A stretch of 35,528 bases of DNA from Candidatus Omnitrophota bacterium (GCA_016197155.1 JACPWF010000004.1:1-35528); one strand, 5' to 3'. Counted from the first letter of the stretch, positions 22,805-32,737 are shown. The notes: generated by a model not told the origin, from the letters alone. A program made the numbers and translations.

Positions 22805-23470
22805 TTGAAGCAGTCTATTTTCTCCCCAAAAGCCATTTTGTGGGCGATCCCGGTGTTTTTCCTCGCCGTCCCGGCGGGCCGGGCGGCGGAGGTTCTCCAT
22901 TCCGCTGATTCTTCCGCGTTTCGGGCGCTTTTTGCGCCGGCCGCCGACCCCCATTCCTTTTTCTACGAAGTGAAGCCCGGCGACAACCTCACGGCCATTG
23001 CCAAAAAAAATCACGTCACCGTGGATGTGTTGAAAAAAATCAACGCCCTGGCGGACGACCGGCTCGTGCCGGGCCAAAAATTAAAAATCCCTTCTTACAA
23101 ATTCAGCGTGGTGATCGACAAATCTCAAAACACGCTCATCCTGAAAGGCGATGAGGAGGTTCTGAAAACCTATGTCGTCTCGACCGGCACGGACCATTCG
23201 ACGCCCACGGGGGTGTTTCAGGTGACGGACAAACTCGTGAACCCGACCTGGTACAAGGCGGGCGCCGTGGCGCCGCCGGGAAGTCCGGAGAATCTTTTGG
23301 GCACGCGCTGGATCGGCATCAGCAAAAAAGGCTACGGCATTCACGGGACCATCGAGCCGGAAAAACTGGGCCAGCAGGTGACGGCCGGATGCGTGCGCAT
23401 GCGTAACGAAGAGGTGGAGGAGCTGTATGGTTTTGTGCTGCCGGGTACGGAAGTCACGATTGTCGACTGA
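22805..23470 (+). CDS. LysM and YkuD (L,D-transpeptidase) domain protein
   Basis: The 221-aa exported enzyme has a signal peptide (ILWAIPVFFLAVPAGRAAE), a LysM domain (about residues 57-98: YEVKPGDNLTAIAKKNHVTV ... LKIP) and a YkuD domain (about 100-220). The catalytic motif HGT ... TAGCVRMRNEEV, with His and Cys, is intact. It would form 3-3 peptidoglycan crosslinks or attach proteins to the wall. The TTG start has AAGGA 6 nt upstream and lies 3 nt after the DUF212 stop. Confidence 0.92.
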   Translation: MKQSIFSPKAILWAIPVFFLAVPAGRAAEVLHSADSSAFRALFAPAADPHSFFYEVKPGDNLTAIAKKNHVTVDVLKKINALADDRLVPGQKLKIPSYKFSVVIDKSQNTLILKGDEEVLKTYVVSTGTDHSTPTGVFQVTDKLVNPTWYKAGAVAPPGSPENLLGTRWIGISKKGYGIHGTIEPEKLGQQVTAGCVRMRNEEVEELYGFVLPGTEVTIVD

Positions 23471-23482
23471 AGAGGTGGCGGA

Positions 23483-24280
23483 GTGATCACGGTGCTCGAT
23501 TTTGAAAAACCTATTTTTGAGCTTGAGAAAAAAATCGAAGAGCTGAAGGGCCTGAGCGACGACGGAAATCTCAACCTCCAGTCCGAAGTGGAAAAGCTCG
23601 GGGCGCGCCTGGATCATTTGAAAAAAGAAACCTACGCGCACCTGACCCCCTGGCAGCGCGTCCAGATCGCGCGGCACCCCCGCCGGCCGTACACGCTCGA
23701 CTACATTCAGCTCATCTTTTCGGATTTTGTGGAACTCCACGGCGACCGGACGTTTGCCGATGACAAGGCGCTCGTCGGCGGGTTCGCGAAACTGGACGGC
23801 GAATCTCTTTTAATCCTGGGCCACCAGAAAGGCCGTGACGCGAAAGAAAATATCATGCGCAATTTCGGCAGTGCCCATCCGGAAGGTTACCGAAAAGCGC
23901 TCCGGCTCATGAAATTGGCCGAAAAATTTAACCGGCCGATCGTCGTGTTCGTCGACACGCCGGGCGCCTATCCCGGCGTCGGCGCCGAGGAGCGCGGCCA
24001 GGCGTACACGATCGCCTGCAACATCCGCGACATGGCGAGGATCCGCGTGCCGATCCTCGTTTTTGTGATCGGAGAAGGCGGTTCGGGCGGGGCCCTCGGC
24101 ATCGGCGTCGGCGACCGCGTCATCATGCTCGACAACGCGTACTACTCGGTGATCACGCCCGAGGGCTGCTCGTCGATCTTGTGGCGCACGGCCGATCACG
24201 CGCCGCGCGCGGCCGAGATCCTCAAGCTCACGGCGGCCGACCTGCTGCAAAAGGCACTTGAAAGAAATTCAGGTTCTTGA
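23483..24280 (+). CDS. accA: Acetyl-CoA carboxylase carboxyltransferase alpha subunit, C-terminally truncated
   Basis: Residues 1-257 match AccA closely: a coiled-coil N-terminus ([10 protein letters not shown]), [66 protein letters not shown] and [14 protein letters not shown]. AccA normally continues about 55 residues after LKLTAADLL with a DEIIPEPLGGAHR-type block; here the frame ends in ALERNSGS. The normal extreme C-terminus appears in the +1 frame just downstream (see 24255-24359), so about 30 codons are missing and the frame is shifted. No accD is nearby. GTG start with GAGGTGG ahead. Confidence 0.9.
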   Translation: MITVLDFEKPIFELEKKIEELKGLSDDGNLNLQSEVEKLGARLDHLKKETYAHLTPWQRVQIARHPRRPYTLDYIQLIFSDFVELHGDRTFADDKALVGGFAKLDGESLLILGHQKGRDAKENIMRNFGSAHPEGYRKALRLMKLAEKFNRPIVVFVDTPGAYPGVGAEERGQAYTIACNIRDMARIRVPILVFVIGEGGSGGALGIGVGDRVIMLDNAYYSVITPEGCSSILWRTADHAPRAAEILKLTAADLLQKALERNSGS

Positions 24281-24359
24281 CAAAGAAGGTCTTGTTGCCC
24301 AACGGTACGAAAAGTTCAGGCGCATGGGCGCTTTTGAGCGGCATGAAAAAAAAGAATAA
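24255..24359 (+). pseudogene. Out-of-frame C-terminal remnant of accA
   Basis: In the +1 frame relative to acc[21 protein letters not shown] followed by FRRMGAFE ends at a TAA. This matches the usual AccA tail (leucine-rich helix, LL..RY.KFR.MG.F). It overlaps the end of accA and the start of the next gene. A deletion of about 90 bp near 24250 explains both the missing block and the frame change. Confidence 0.7.
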
Positions 24360-26109
24360 AATCCTGATCCTGATCGATGAGCCGAGGCTGAGGGCTTCCC
24401 TCGCCAAGGAGCTGGAGGCGCTCCACCACACGGTGGTCTCCCGCGGGGACGACAACGTCCTTTCCGAAGTTTTCGATGAGGTGCCCCATCTCATCGTCGT
24501 CGACGAGGATTACAAAAATAAGGACGGGCGGAACATCGCGCTCGGCATCAAAGAAGACCTCGTTTTAAAATACATCCCGATCATTTTGCTGGTGGGCCGC
24601 GAAGAACCGCCCGGGGAAGGCGCGGGCGCCCGGATCGATTTTCATTTCGTGAAGGGAAAGAGCGCCGAGGAATTTCGCTTCTACGTGCGGGAGGCGCTCA
24701 CCAAAAGCGCCCATGAGCTGGATCTCAATCCCCTGACCCGCCTGCCGGGGACGCGGTCGAGCGTGCTCCGGATCGACCGCGCGATCCATTCGAAAAAATT
24801 GTTCGCGGTTTGCTGTATCGACCTTTCGGACCTGTCGGCTTTCAACAGCGCCTACGGGGACGCGCGCGGGGACGCGATCATCCGGCGCCTCGGGGAGATC
24901 GCGCAGGAGGTTTTAAAAAAAGAGGGCGGTGGAGAGGATTTTTTGGGGCATTTGGGCGGCGATGATTTGATCGTGTTGACCCAGCCGGAGGCGGCGGTGC
25001 CCATTTCGCAGGCCGTGATCGAGCGTTTTGACGCGGCGATCCCCGATTTTTATGACCCGCAGGACCGCGAGCGGGGCTACCTCGTCCAGCGGGACAAGGC
25101 GGGCCATCTGGCCCACTACCCGATCATGAACGTGCGGATCGCGATCGTGCACAACGACACGATCCCGCTCACGGCGATGACGGAAATCACGCGGATCGCC
25201 GGGGAGCTCAAGCGCTACATGAAGACCCTGCCGGGCAGTTGTTACGTCAAGTACCGCCGGACAAACCCGGCGCCTCACAAACAGCCCGCCGAGAATTTGT
25301 CCCTGGAGGTTCACTTCCCGACCAAGATGAAAAGCGTCACCATTGCCCAACCCCGGCCGGAAACGGATAAATACTCGGAGCTTTTCAGCGCGATCCTTCG
25401 CGGAAAGAAGATCCAAACGGTCTACCAGCCGATCGTGGAACTGTCGACCCGGCAGATCATCGGCTACGAGGCCTTGACCCGGGGAGTCACGGAGCCGCCG
25501 CTGAACGACGCGACGCTCCTTTTCAGCGTGGCGCGCGAATCCGGCCGCGTGAAAGAGCTGGATAAACTGTGCGTGGACTACGCGCTCTTGAACGGCCAAT
25601 CCCTGCCCGCCGAGAAAAAGCTGTTTTTAAATTTGAATCACGAGACGCTGATCGACTCGGGTTTGATGAAAAATCTTTTTTCCGAAAAAGGGGGCATCGG
25701 GTTTAAAAACCTCGTGATCGAAGTGACCGAGCAGAGCATTTTGCGTTCCTTCGACAAGATGCGAAACGCGCTCGCGGAGCTGAAGGCCCAGGGGCTTTCG
25801 GTGGCCATCGATGACGTGGGGGGAGGCGCGGTTTCCCTGCGCGACGTGGCCATTTTGAAGCCGGATTACATCAAGTTTGACCGCACCCTCATCCGGGAAA
25901 TTGACACCAGCCCCACCAAACAGCAGATCGTGCTTTCCATGATCCTCTTTGCCAACGGCATTGAGGCCATGACCACCGCCGAGGGCATCGAGACCCGCGA
26001 GGAATACGAGACCGTGCTCCATTGCGGCATTCACCTGGGACAGGGCTATTATTTCGCCCGGCCCTCGGGCGAGTTCGCGAAGGCCGTTTCCCACGCCCAC
26101 CAGAAGTAA
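24343..26109 (+). CDS. Receiver-like, GGDEF and EAL domain protein (cyclic-di-GMP phosphodiesterase)
   Basis: The protein has 588 aa. Residues 1-120 look like a receiver domain (KILILIDEPRLRASLAKELE, LIVVDEDY, IPIILLVG). Residues about 130-300 are a degenerate GGDEF (CCIDLSDLSAFNSAYGDARG, HLGGDDLIVL). Residues about 345-585 are an EAL domain with YQPIVEL, YEALTRG, NLNHETL, VIEVTEQS, AIDDVGGG, IKFDRTLI, TTAEGIET and GQGYYFARP, so the metal and base residues appear kept. Cyclic-di-GMP hydrolysis is likely, while cyclase activity is doubtful. ATG 24343 (MKKKNKIL) is preferred over the ORF-track start 24277, which lies inside accA. Confidence 0.9.
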   Translation: MKKKNKILILIDEPRLRASLAKELEALHHTVVSRGDDNVLSEVFDEVPHLIVVDEDYKNKDGRNIALGIKEDLVLKYIPIILLVGREEPPGEGAGARIDFHFVKGKSAEEFRFYVREALTKSAHELDLNPLTRLPGTRSSVLRIDRAIHSKKLFAVCCIDLSDLSAFNSAYGDARGDAIIRRLGEIAQEVLKKEGGGEDFLGHLGGDDLIVLTQPEAAVPISQAVIERFDAAIPDFYDPQDRERGYLVQRDKAGHLAHYPIMNVRIAIVHNDTIPLTAMTEITRIAGELKRYMKTLPGSCYVKYRRTNPAPHKQPAENLSLEVHFPTKMKSVTIAQPRPETDKYSELFSAILRGKKIQTVYQPIVELSTRQIIGYEALTRGVTEPPLNDATLLFSVARESGRVKELDKLCVDYALLNGQSLPAEKKLFLNLNHETLIDSGLMKNLFSEKGGIGFKNLVIEVTEQSILRSFDKMRNALAELKAQGLSVAIDDVGGGAVSLRDVAILKPDYIKFDRTLIREIDTSPTKQQIVLSMILFANGIEAMTTAEGIETREEYETVLHCGIHLGQGYYFARPSGEFAKAVSHAHQK

Positions 26110-26125
26110 ATTTTTTTATTTCGAT

Positions 26126-26154
26126 TTGTAATTTGAAAATTCATCATGTATACT
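26126..26154 (+). promoter_or_regulatory. Promoter of comFB-addB-addA
   Basis: TTGTAA, 17-nt spacer, TATACT, in the gap after the GGDEF-EAL gene. The 24-nt gap to the ATG contains AAGGA as ribosome binding site. Confidence 0.6.
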
Positions 26155-26177
26155 ACCTCTCGAAAAAGGAAAAAGCG

Positions 26178-26471
26178 ATGGCCCTCACGGAAAAAAACCA
26201 AAAATCGGCACCCCTCGTGAACTACATGGAACAGTTGGCGGGGAATGTGTTGAGCCGGCTCATCCTCGAATACAAAGACGCCGATTTTTCCCGGGGCGCG
26301 GTCGAGGACATCAAGGCCCTGGCCTTGAACCGCCTGTGGCCGATGTACACCACGACCCCGCGCGGACGGGATTTCCTGAAGAAAATAGTCGACGAAGACC
26401 GGGTGGAGAAGGACGTCGCCCGCGAGCTTCGCGCCGCCATTGACATCGTCCGCTCGAATCCCCGAAGATAA
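26178..26471 (+). CDS. ComFB family protein (likely cyclic-di-GMP receptor)
   Basis: The 97-aa protein shows the ComFB pattern: LVNYMEQLAGNVLSRLI, VEDIKALALNRLWPMYTTTP and a charged C-terminal helix. ComFB-type proteins have been described as cyclic-di-GMP-binding receptors in cyanobacteria and as late-competence proteins in Bacillus. The neighbouring GGDEF-EAL gene supports the signalling role. ATG 26178 is preferred over the ORF-track start 26022, since the upstream part covers the promoter. It overlaps addB by 32 nt. Confidence 0.85.
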   Translation: MALTEKNQKSAPLVNYMEQLAGNVLSRLILEYKDADFSRGAVEDIKALALNRLWPMYTTTPRGRDFLKKIVDEDRVEKDVARELRAAIDIVRSNPRR

Positions 26472-29400
26472 ATTTCTCCTCGTTTCACCTCCCGGAACGG
26501 GCAAGACCACCCACTGCATCGAGCTTTTTAAGAATGAAATTTTAAAAACCAGGGGCGGCATCGAGAGCCGCTCTTTTTTTGTCCTGCCCAGCCGCGAACA
26601 CGCCGACCGCATCCAGAATCTTGTCTTAAAAAAGGACCTGACAGGCCTTTTCAATGTGCATATTTTGACGATCAATGACCTGGCGGCAAAACTGTTGGGG
26701 GTCTCGGGCAAGCCGCGGCCGACGGGGCCCCTGCGCGCGGCGATCGTGAAAAAAATTCTTGAGGACATCGGCCAGGAAAAGGGGCTCGAATATTTTGAGC
26801 CGGTGAAGGCGCTTCGCGGTTTTCATGAACTCCTGGTCGACGCGATACGCGAATTTAAAACGAGCCTTTTGAGCGTCCGGGAGTTCGAGCGCCTTTCTCA
26901 GGGGCTCCTGAAAGACGCGGTTTTCCGGTCGAAGTTCAGGGACTTCAGTTTAATTTTAAAAAATTATTCAAAAGAGCTGGAAAGATTGGGGCTTGAGGAG
27001 CCCGAGGAGGCCATCGGGTCGCTTCTTTCCAGGGAACCGGCCGGCCGGTTGGCGGACCTGGTGATCTTTGACGGTTTTTATGATTTCACGAGAGCCCAGA
27101 GGCGGCTCATCGAAGCCCTGTGCCGCGTGTCCAAACGGACGGTGGTGACGCTCACCCTGCCGCCGGAAAAATCCGAGCGGCCCGCGCTTTTCGCCTACCC
27201 GCGCCGGACGCAGATCTTTCTCGAATCGATCGGGTTTAAGCCGCACGGGGATTTTTCCCAAAATCACCGGACGGCCGACCGGGCGCTCACGCATCTGGAA
27301 AAGAATATTTTTTCCGACGCGCCGCAGGCGCATGCCGGTCCGCAGGATTCGGTCGCGGTGTTCGAGGCGCCGAGTGTCCGTCTCGAGATCGAGATGATCG
27401 CGCGCGAGATCAAGAGGCTTTACCGCGAAAACCAGATCCACTTCAGCGACATCTGCGTCATTCTTCGAAAAATTGCCGGCACCGAAGGCCTGATCCGGTC
27501 CGTATTTTCGGATTTTGAAATTCCCCTTCACATTCACGAGAGAAAAAAACTCGCCGCGCACGGCCTGGCGGCGACCCTGCACCGGTTTCTCAATTTGGCT
27601 CAGGAGGACTGGCGCCGGGAGGACGTGTTTTTCGTTTTGAAATCGAGCTATCTGGCGCCGCGCGTGAATTTCAGCGACGTGCTGGCGCTCGAATCGGCGG
27701 CGTCCTCGGGCGAAAATATTCCCGAGGGAAGGGCGGCCTGGCGGAGGCTTCTGGCGGACCCGCGGGTTTTGGCCGGGCAGAAGGAGCCGCTCAAAATGCT
27801 TTTGGATCTGGAGAGCCGTCTTTTGGGAGCGGCGGGCGTGCGGGAGTTCGCGCGCGCGATTTTCGGATGGTTCGACACGCTCGGCGTGGGGCCCGAGGAC
27901 GCGGAGGCGCTTCACTCGCTCGGGAATATTCTGAAAGGCGCGGCCCTTTATTATGAAGGATCGGAAAAGAGGGCCTTTCAGGCGTCCGCGTTCGCCCGCG
28001 AACTGCAGTCGTCGATCGAGAGCGCCCTTTTTTCGTCCAAAGTTTACGGCAAAAACCGCGTGCAGGTTTACGACGCGGTGATGGCCCTTCCCAAAGAATA
28101 CAAAGTGGTTTTTTTGGCCGGGCTTCTCGAAAAGACGTTTCCCCAGGCCGTGACCGAGGACCCGATCTTTAAAGACGCGGAGCGGCGGCTTCTCAATCGG
28201 GAGGGGGTCGTGCTCGAGGAGCGCCTCTGGCGCGTCGAGGGGGAGCGTTATTTTTTCTACATGGCCGCCAGCCGCGCGAAAGAGAAATTAATTTTGACCT
28301 ACCCGACCCACGACGCCGAAGACAGGCCGACCCTGCCTTCTTTTTTTATCGAGGAAGTCCAAAAATGCTTCGCCGCCGTTTCCCGGAAGACAAAAGGGCC
28401 CGGCGGCATTCTGCCGGAGGCCGGGGAATGGGAAACCGCCGGCGAGGTCACGCGGGGGTTAGCGCAGATTTTATTTGAACGAAGAAACGGCGCGCCGCGC
28501 GTTTCGGATTTTTCCGGTTGGGCGCCCACTATCCGCCGGTGGCGCCGCGAAACGTCTTTCCGGGAAATCGTGGAGGCGGGCCGGCGCGGCGAAGAGGCCG
28601 CGATCCGCGATCCGCGCATCCGGGAAATTTTGAAAAAAAAGGAGGAGACCTTCAGCGCGACAAAACTGGAGACATTCGTCACCTGCCCGTTCAAGTATTT
28701 TGCCGGGCGCGTGCTCGATCTCAACGAACCGATCGAGGGCCGCGAAAATCTCGAGATGGGGAGCCTCCTCCATGAGACCCTCGAGGCGTTTTACAAGGAA
28801 CTGGACGCCCGCGATCGCGCGAACCCGGCCTTTTGGGAAAAGGAATCCGAAATCGGCGGGCGGCTTCAAAAAAAATTGGAAGGCCTCATGGCCGAGAGCG
28901 CCTTTCGGAATGAACCGCTTTACCGCCGCAGGCTTTACGCGGAGAAAATGAAAGGGATCCTCTCGCTTTTTGTGAAACGGGAGAGAGAACTTTTGGCCGC
29001 GCGCGGTTTTTTGCCCTCCTATTTTGAATGGGAATTCGGTTTGGGCGGCAAGACCCCGCCGCTTATCCTGGACGGGATCCGCATCGGCGGCAAGATCGAC
29101 CGCATCGATGTGTCGCCCGACGGCCGCGGGGCGCTCGTCATTGACTACAAAAAATCCAAAAGGCCGGAAACCTTGAAGAAAAAATTGGCCAAAGGCCTCG
29201 AGCTCCAGCTTCCGATCTACATCCTGGCGGCGAGGAAACTCCTGGGTCTGGACGTCATGGGCGGGGAACTCCGGTTTTTGCAAACCGGAACGGAAGAGGC
29301 GATTCTTCGCGAGAAAGGCCCCGCGGACGAATTTGAAAAAATCCTGACGGATACCGAAGGCGCCATCCGCGGCGCCGTCGCCCGCCTGAAAGACGCCGAT

Positions 29401-29487
29401 ATCGCGGTGCGGTCCAAGACCTGTCAACACTGCCCGTACGACGCGGTGTGCCGGTTTGAGACCTGGAGACTCGTGTATGGGGCCTGA
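26440..29487 (+). CDS. addB: AddB/RexB-like helicase-nuclease subunit B
   Basis: The 1015-aa protein has an N-terminal P-loop (VSPPGTGKTTHC), a degenerate UvrD-like helicase body (MAASRAKEKLILTYP near residue 620) and a C-terminal PD-(D/E)XK nuclease (GALVIDYKKSK). Four cysteines, one in FVTCPFKYF and three in CQHCPYDAVC near the end, match the iron-sulfur staple of AddB. With AddA it resects double-strand breaks for RecA loading. The TTG 26440 start inside comFB has no clear ribosome binding site, but no better start precedes the P-loop. It overlaps addA by 11 nt. Confidence 0.9.
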   Translation: MTSSARIPEDKFLLVSPPGTGKTTHCIELFKNEILKTRGGIESRSFFVLPSREHADRIQNLVLKKDLTGLFNVHILTINDLAAKLLGVSGKPRPTGPLRAAIVKKILEDIGQEKGLEYFEPVKALRGFHELLVDAIREFKTSLLSVREFERLSQGLLKDAVFRSKFRDFSLILKNYSKELERLGLEEPEEAIGSLLSREPAGRLADLVIFDGFYDFTRAQRRLIEALCRVSKRTVVTLTLPPEKSERPALFAYPRRTQIFLESIGFKPHGDFSQNHRTADRALTHLEKNIFSDAPQAHAGPQDSVAVFEAPSVRLEIEMIAREIKRLYRENQIHFSDICVILRKIAGTEGLIRSVFSDFEIPLHIHERKKLAAHGLAATLHRFLNLAQEDWRREDVFFVLKSSYLAPRVNFSDVLALESAASSGENIPEGRAAWRRLLADPRVLAGQKEPLKMLLDLESRLLGAAGVREFARAIFGWFDTLGVGPEDAEALHSLGNILKGAALYYEGSEKRAFQASAFARELQSSIESALFSSKVYGKNRVQVYDAVMALPKEYKVVFLAGLLEKTFPQAVTEDPIFKDAERRLLNREGVVLEERLWRVEGERYFFYMAASRAKEKLILTYPTHDAEDRPTLPSFFIEEVQKCFAAVSRKTKGPGGILPEAGEWETAGEVTRGLAQILFERRNGAPRVSDFSGWAPTIRRWRRETSFREIVEAGRRGEEAAIRDPRIREILKKKEETFSATKLETFVTCPFKYFAGRVLDLNEPIEGRENLEMGSLLHETLEAFYKELDARDRANPAFWEKESEIGGRLQKKLEGLMAESAFRNEPLYRRRLYAEKMKGILSLFVKRERELLAARGFLPSYFEWEFGLGGKTPPLILDGIRIGGKIDRIDVSPDGRGALVIDYKKSKRPETLKKKLAKGLELQLPIYILAARKLLGLDVMGGELRFLQTGTEEAILREKGPADEFEKILTDTEGAIRGAVARLKDADIAVRSKTCQHCPYDAVCRFETWRLVYGA

Positions 29488-32400
29488 ATTCACCGCCGCT
29501 CAGAAAGAGGCGATCGAGACGTTCGACCGGAATGTCTTTGTGTTCGCCTCGGCGGGATCCGGAAAGACGACACTGCTCGTCGAGCGGTTCATTCATGCCG
29601 TGACGAGGAAAAGCATCGACCCGCAGAAAATTTTGGCCATCACGTTCACGGAAAAGGCCGCGAGCGAAATGAAGCGGCGGCTCGTGCGGGAATGCGACCA
29701 GAGGGGCCTCGTGGATTCGAGGCGCCGGCTTGAAAACGCGCCGATCGGCACGATCCACGGTTTTTGCGCGAGGCTTTTGAGGGAAAATCCGGTGGAAAGC
29801 GCCCTCGACCCCTTTTTTCAGATCCTGGGAGAGGGCGAGGCGGAGATCCTTTTTTCGAAGACGCTGGACCGGCTCTTTGAAGAAGAGGCGGACAATGCCG
29901 CCACTCTGCGGCTTCTGGCCGATTTCGGCGAAGAGGCCGTCCGGAAGGCGCTTAAAAATTTTTACGACCAGTCGCGGGCGCTCGGGGAGGAAGGACTTTT
30001 CCGCCGCGAGGATTTCGCCGCCGAGAAAAAAGCGCTTGAAAAAAAATTGGCGGCCGATTTAAAAAATTTGTCCGATAAAATGAACGAGAAGGATGCGACC
30101 GAGCCGCAGAGGCGCGCGCGGGAGTCGCTCATGCGTCTGGCCGGTCTTTTGAAGGATTCCATTAAAGAAAAAGATCCGTGGAATTTTCTGAACGCGGTCC
30201 TGGACGAGAAAAAAAACCTTTCGAAGAGGACAAAATTTAAAGACGGGATCGGGCTTCTGCACGAACAAATCGACGCGCGGGTGCGTTTTGAAATCCAGGA
30301 CCTGGCGCGGCCCGTGAAGACGGAGTTTGCCCGGCTCTTCGGGCGTTTCAAAAGCGCGTACGAAAAGGAAAAGACGCGCCTGGCCGTTTATGATTTTGAG
30401 GACCTCCTCGTTTTGACTCACCGGCTTTTGTCGGGCGATTCGCCGGCTCAAAAAACGCTGCGCGCGCGGACTCAAAATTTCTTTGCCTCCGTCATGGTCG
30501 ACGAGGTCCAGGACACGAGCCCCCTTCAGGCGCGGATCGTGGACCTTTTGGTCAACGGCCGTAACCTCTTCGCGGTCGGCGACGTCCAACAAGCCATCTA
30601 CGGCTTTCGTCACGCGGACCCCGAAGTGTTTCGAAATTTGGGCAGGCAGGCCGGCGCGGGCGCGAGAAACATCGTGTTGAGCGACAATTACCGGTCGAGG
30701 CCCGAGATCCTGGAATTTGTGAACGGCGTCTGCCGGAACATGACGCCGGGCGCGGATTTTACGCCGCTTCGGGCGATGCGGGCCTTTCCGGACCCCGCGC
30801 CGGGTGCGGTGGAACTTTTTTACGTTTCGAGAAAAAAAGAGGAGACGCTCGACCAGGCGCGCGTGAGGGAGGCGCGCGGCGTGGCCGCGCGGATCCGGGA
30901 GCTCGCGGCGTCCGGCTCTGCCGAATACCGCGACATCGCGATCCTTCTCAAGGCGACGACCTCGTCCTATCTCTTTGAGAAAGAGCTCGAGGATCTGGCC
31001 ATTCCTTTTTTCGTGGTGAAGGGGAGCGGTTTCTATGAGAAGCCGGAGGTGAAGGATTTCATTCATCTTTTCAAATTGATCGAAAACCCCGGCGGGGATA
31101 TTTCACTCGCGGCCGTTTTGCGCTCGGGGCTTGTGGGATTATCCGACGACGCGCTTTTTTGGCTGGCGCGCCGCGCGAAGGCAAAAGACAGCCGGAGGCC
31201 TTTGGCGTCGGCGCTGGCGTCGATTGAAGCCATTCCGGAGCTCGACGAAACCGACCGGAAAAAACTGGCCGCCTTCCGCGATTTTCTGGCGGATCTGAGG
31301 GCGAACCGGAATCATTTAAACGTTTCGGAGATCCTTCACGCCGCGCTCGCCCGGACCGGTTACGAGGCCAAGGCTCTCACGCATCCCGAGGGCCGGCAGA
31401 AATTGGCGAATGTGCGAAAACTCGAAACGCTCGCGCGAACTTTGGAGGCCAAAGGCATTTTCGGCCCGCCGGATTTTATTTCCTTCGTGAAAAACGCCTC
31501 GAACCGCGAGGAGCTCGAGCCCGAGGCGAGGATCCGCGCCGAGAACGCCGTCACGATCCTCACGATCCACGCGGCCAAGGGGCTCGAGTTTCCCTGTGTG
31601 ATCGTGGCCGACCTGGGCGGCCAGGGCCACCGCGACGGCGGGGACCCGTTTGCCGCCGACCGGAAGGCGGGACTCGGCGTGAAACTAAAAAATCCGCGGA
31701 CGCAAAAATGGATGTCCGATGAAACCTTCGCGCGCCTGGGCCTGGCCAAAAAGAAAAAAGGGGAAGAGGAAGAGGACAGGCTTTTTTACGTCGCGATGAC
31801 GCGCGCGAAGGAACGCCTGATCCTCTCGGGGGTCGTGGCGGATTCGGATGGGGACGGCGACGATCCCGGCAGACGGCCGTCGTGGATGGGGCGTTTGGCG
31901 CGCGCGATTGGACCGAACCCGGCAGGGGTCAAAATTTTACGGGCTGAAGAACCGGAGAAAGTCCCCGCGCCCCGGAGCGTATCGCTTGCGGATGAGCCCT
32001 TCTTCACCGAACTGTTAAAGGAAGACGGCGGCGCGCGCGGCGCCGAGAGGCTTTCCGATTTGGAGGCGAAGCTACGCTTTCCCATCAGGGCTTACGACCG
32101 CGTGCAGGACCTCACCGTGACGGATTTACTGGAGGGGAAACTTTCGCGCGAGGAACCGCGGCTCGAGCTCACCGAAGATGAGGATCAAATCGCGCCGGCT
32201 GAATTCGGGACCCTCTTTCACCGTCTCATGGAACAGGCGGTTTTGAAAAGGCCGCGTTCGTTTGCGCGCTGGCCGTTTTTCACGGCCCTCACGCGGGGTT
32301 TGAGCGCCGCCGAAAAAATAAAAATGAGACAAGCCCTTTCGAAATTTTGGGAAGGCCGGTGGGGTGTTCTCGTTCGAAACGCCCGGCGCGTTTATCCGGA

Positions 32401-32737
32401 ACTGCCTTTCATTTACCGGACGCGGCTGGGGTTGTTGAAGGGTCAGATCGATCTGGTGTTTGAAACCGAAAAAGGGGAGTGGGTGATTTTGGATTATAAA
32501 ACAAACTGGATCACGTCGGCGCAGAAAGAGGCCGTCGCCGAAAGTTACCGGCTCCAGATTTCTTCGTACGCGTTTGTGTTCAGGGAACTTTACGGAGAGG
32601 CGCCCAAGATGGGCGTGCTTTATTTTTCGGCGATCGACGAGGCGAAGACGATCGACTACGCGGAAGGGGATTTTGCGGCTTTGGAAAAGGAACTTTCCGG
32701 CGCGTTCGAAAAAACCGTCCGGGAATTGCCCACTTGA
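29477..32737 (+). CDS. addA: AddA/RexA-like helicase-nuclease subunit A (UvrD family)
   Basis: The 1086-aa SF1A helicase has the full motif set: FASAGSGKTTLLVERF, ITFTEKAASEMKRR, GTIHGFCARLL, MVDEVQDTSPLQ, VGDVQQAIYGFRHAD, DNYRSRPEIL, TIHAAKGLEFPCVIVADLGG and YVAMTRAKERLIL. The C-terminal nuclease has LFHRLMEQ, GQIDLVFE and VILDYKTNW, then QISSYAFVF. Both nuclease and helicase residues look intact. ATG 29477 (MGPEFTAAQKEAIE) is preferred over the ORF-track start 29456. It is translationally coupled to addB. Confidence 0.95.
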   Translation: MGPEFTAAQKEAIETFDRNVFVFASAGSGKTTLLVERFIHAVTRKSIDPQKILAITFTEKAASEMKRRLVRECDQRGLVDSRRRLENAPIGTIHGFCARLLRENPVESALDPFFQILGEGEAEILFSKTLDRLFEEEADNAATLRLLADFGEEAVRKALKNFYDQSRALGEEGLFRREDFAAEKKALEKKLAADLKNLSDKMNEKDATEPQRRARESLMRLAGLLKDSIKEKDPWNFLNAVLDEKKNLSKRTKFKDGIGLLHEQIDARVRFEIQDLARPVKTEFARLFGRFKSAYEKEKTRLAVYDFEDLLVLTHRLLSGDSPAQKTLRARTQNFFASVMVDEVQDTSPLQARIVDLLVNGRNLFAVGDVQQAIYGFRHADPEVFRNLGRQAGAGARNIVLSDNYRSRPEILEFVNGVCRNMTPGADFTPLRAMRAFPDPAPGAVELFYVSRKKEETLDQARVREARGVAARIRELAASGSAEYRDIAILLKATTSSYLFEKELEDLAIPFFVVKGSGFYEKPEVKDFIHLFKLIENPGGDISLAAVLRSGLVGLSDDALFWLARRAKAKDSRRPLASALASIEAIPELDETDRKKLAAFRDFLADLRANRNHLNVSEILHAALARTGYEAKALTHPEGRQKLANVRKLETLARTLEAKGIFGPPDFISFVKNASNREELEPEARIRAENAVTILTIHAAKGLEFPCVIVADLGGQGHRDGGDPFAADRKAGLGVKLKNPRTQKWMSDETFARLGLAKKKKGEEEEDRLFYVAMTRAKERLILSGVVADSDGDGDDPGRRPSWMGRLARAIGPNPAGVKILRAEEPEKVPAPRSVSLADEPFFTELLKEDGGARGAERLSDLEAKLRFPIRAYDRVQDLTVTDLLEGKLSREEPRLELTEDEDQIAPAEFGTLFHRLMEQAVLKRPRSFARWPFFTALTRGLSAAEKIKMRQALSKFWEGRWGVLVRNARRVYPELPFIYRTRLGLLKGQIDLVFETEKGEWVILDYKTNWITSAQKEAVAESYRLQISSYAFVFRELYGEAPKMGVLYFSAIDEAKTIDYAEGDFAALEKELSGAFEKTVRELPT

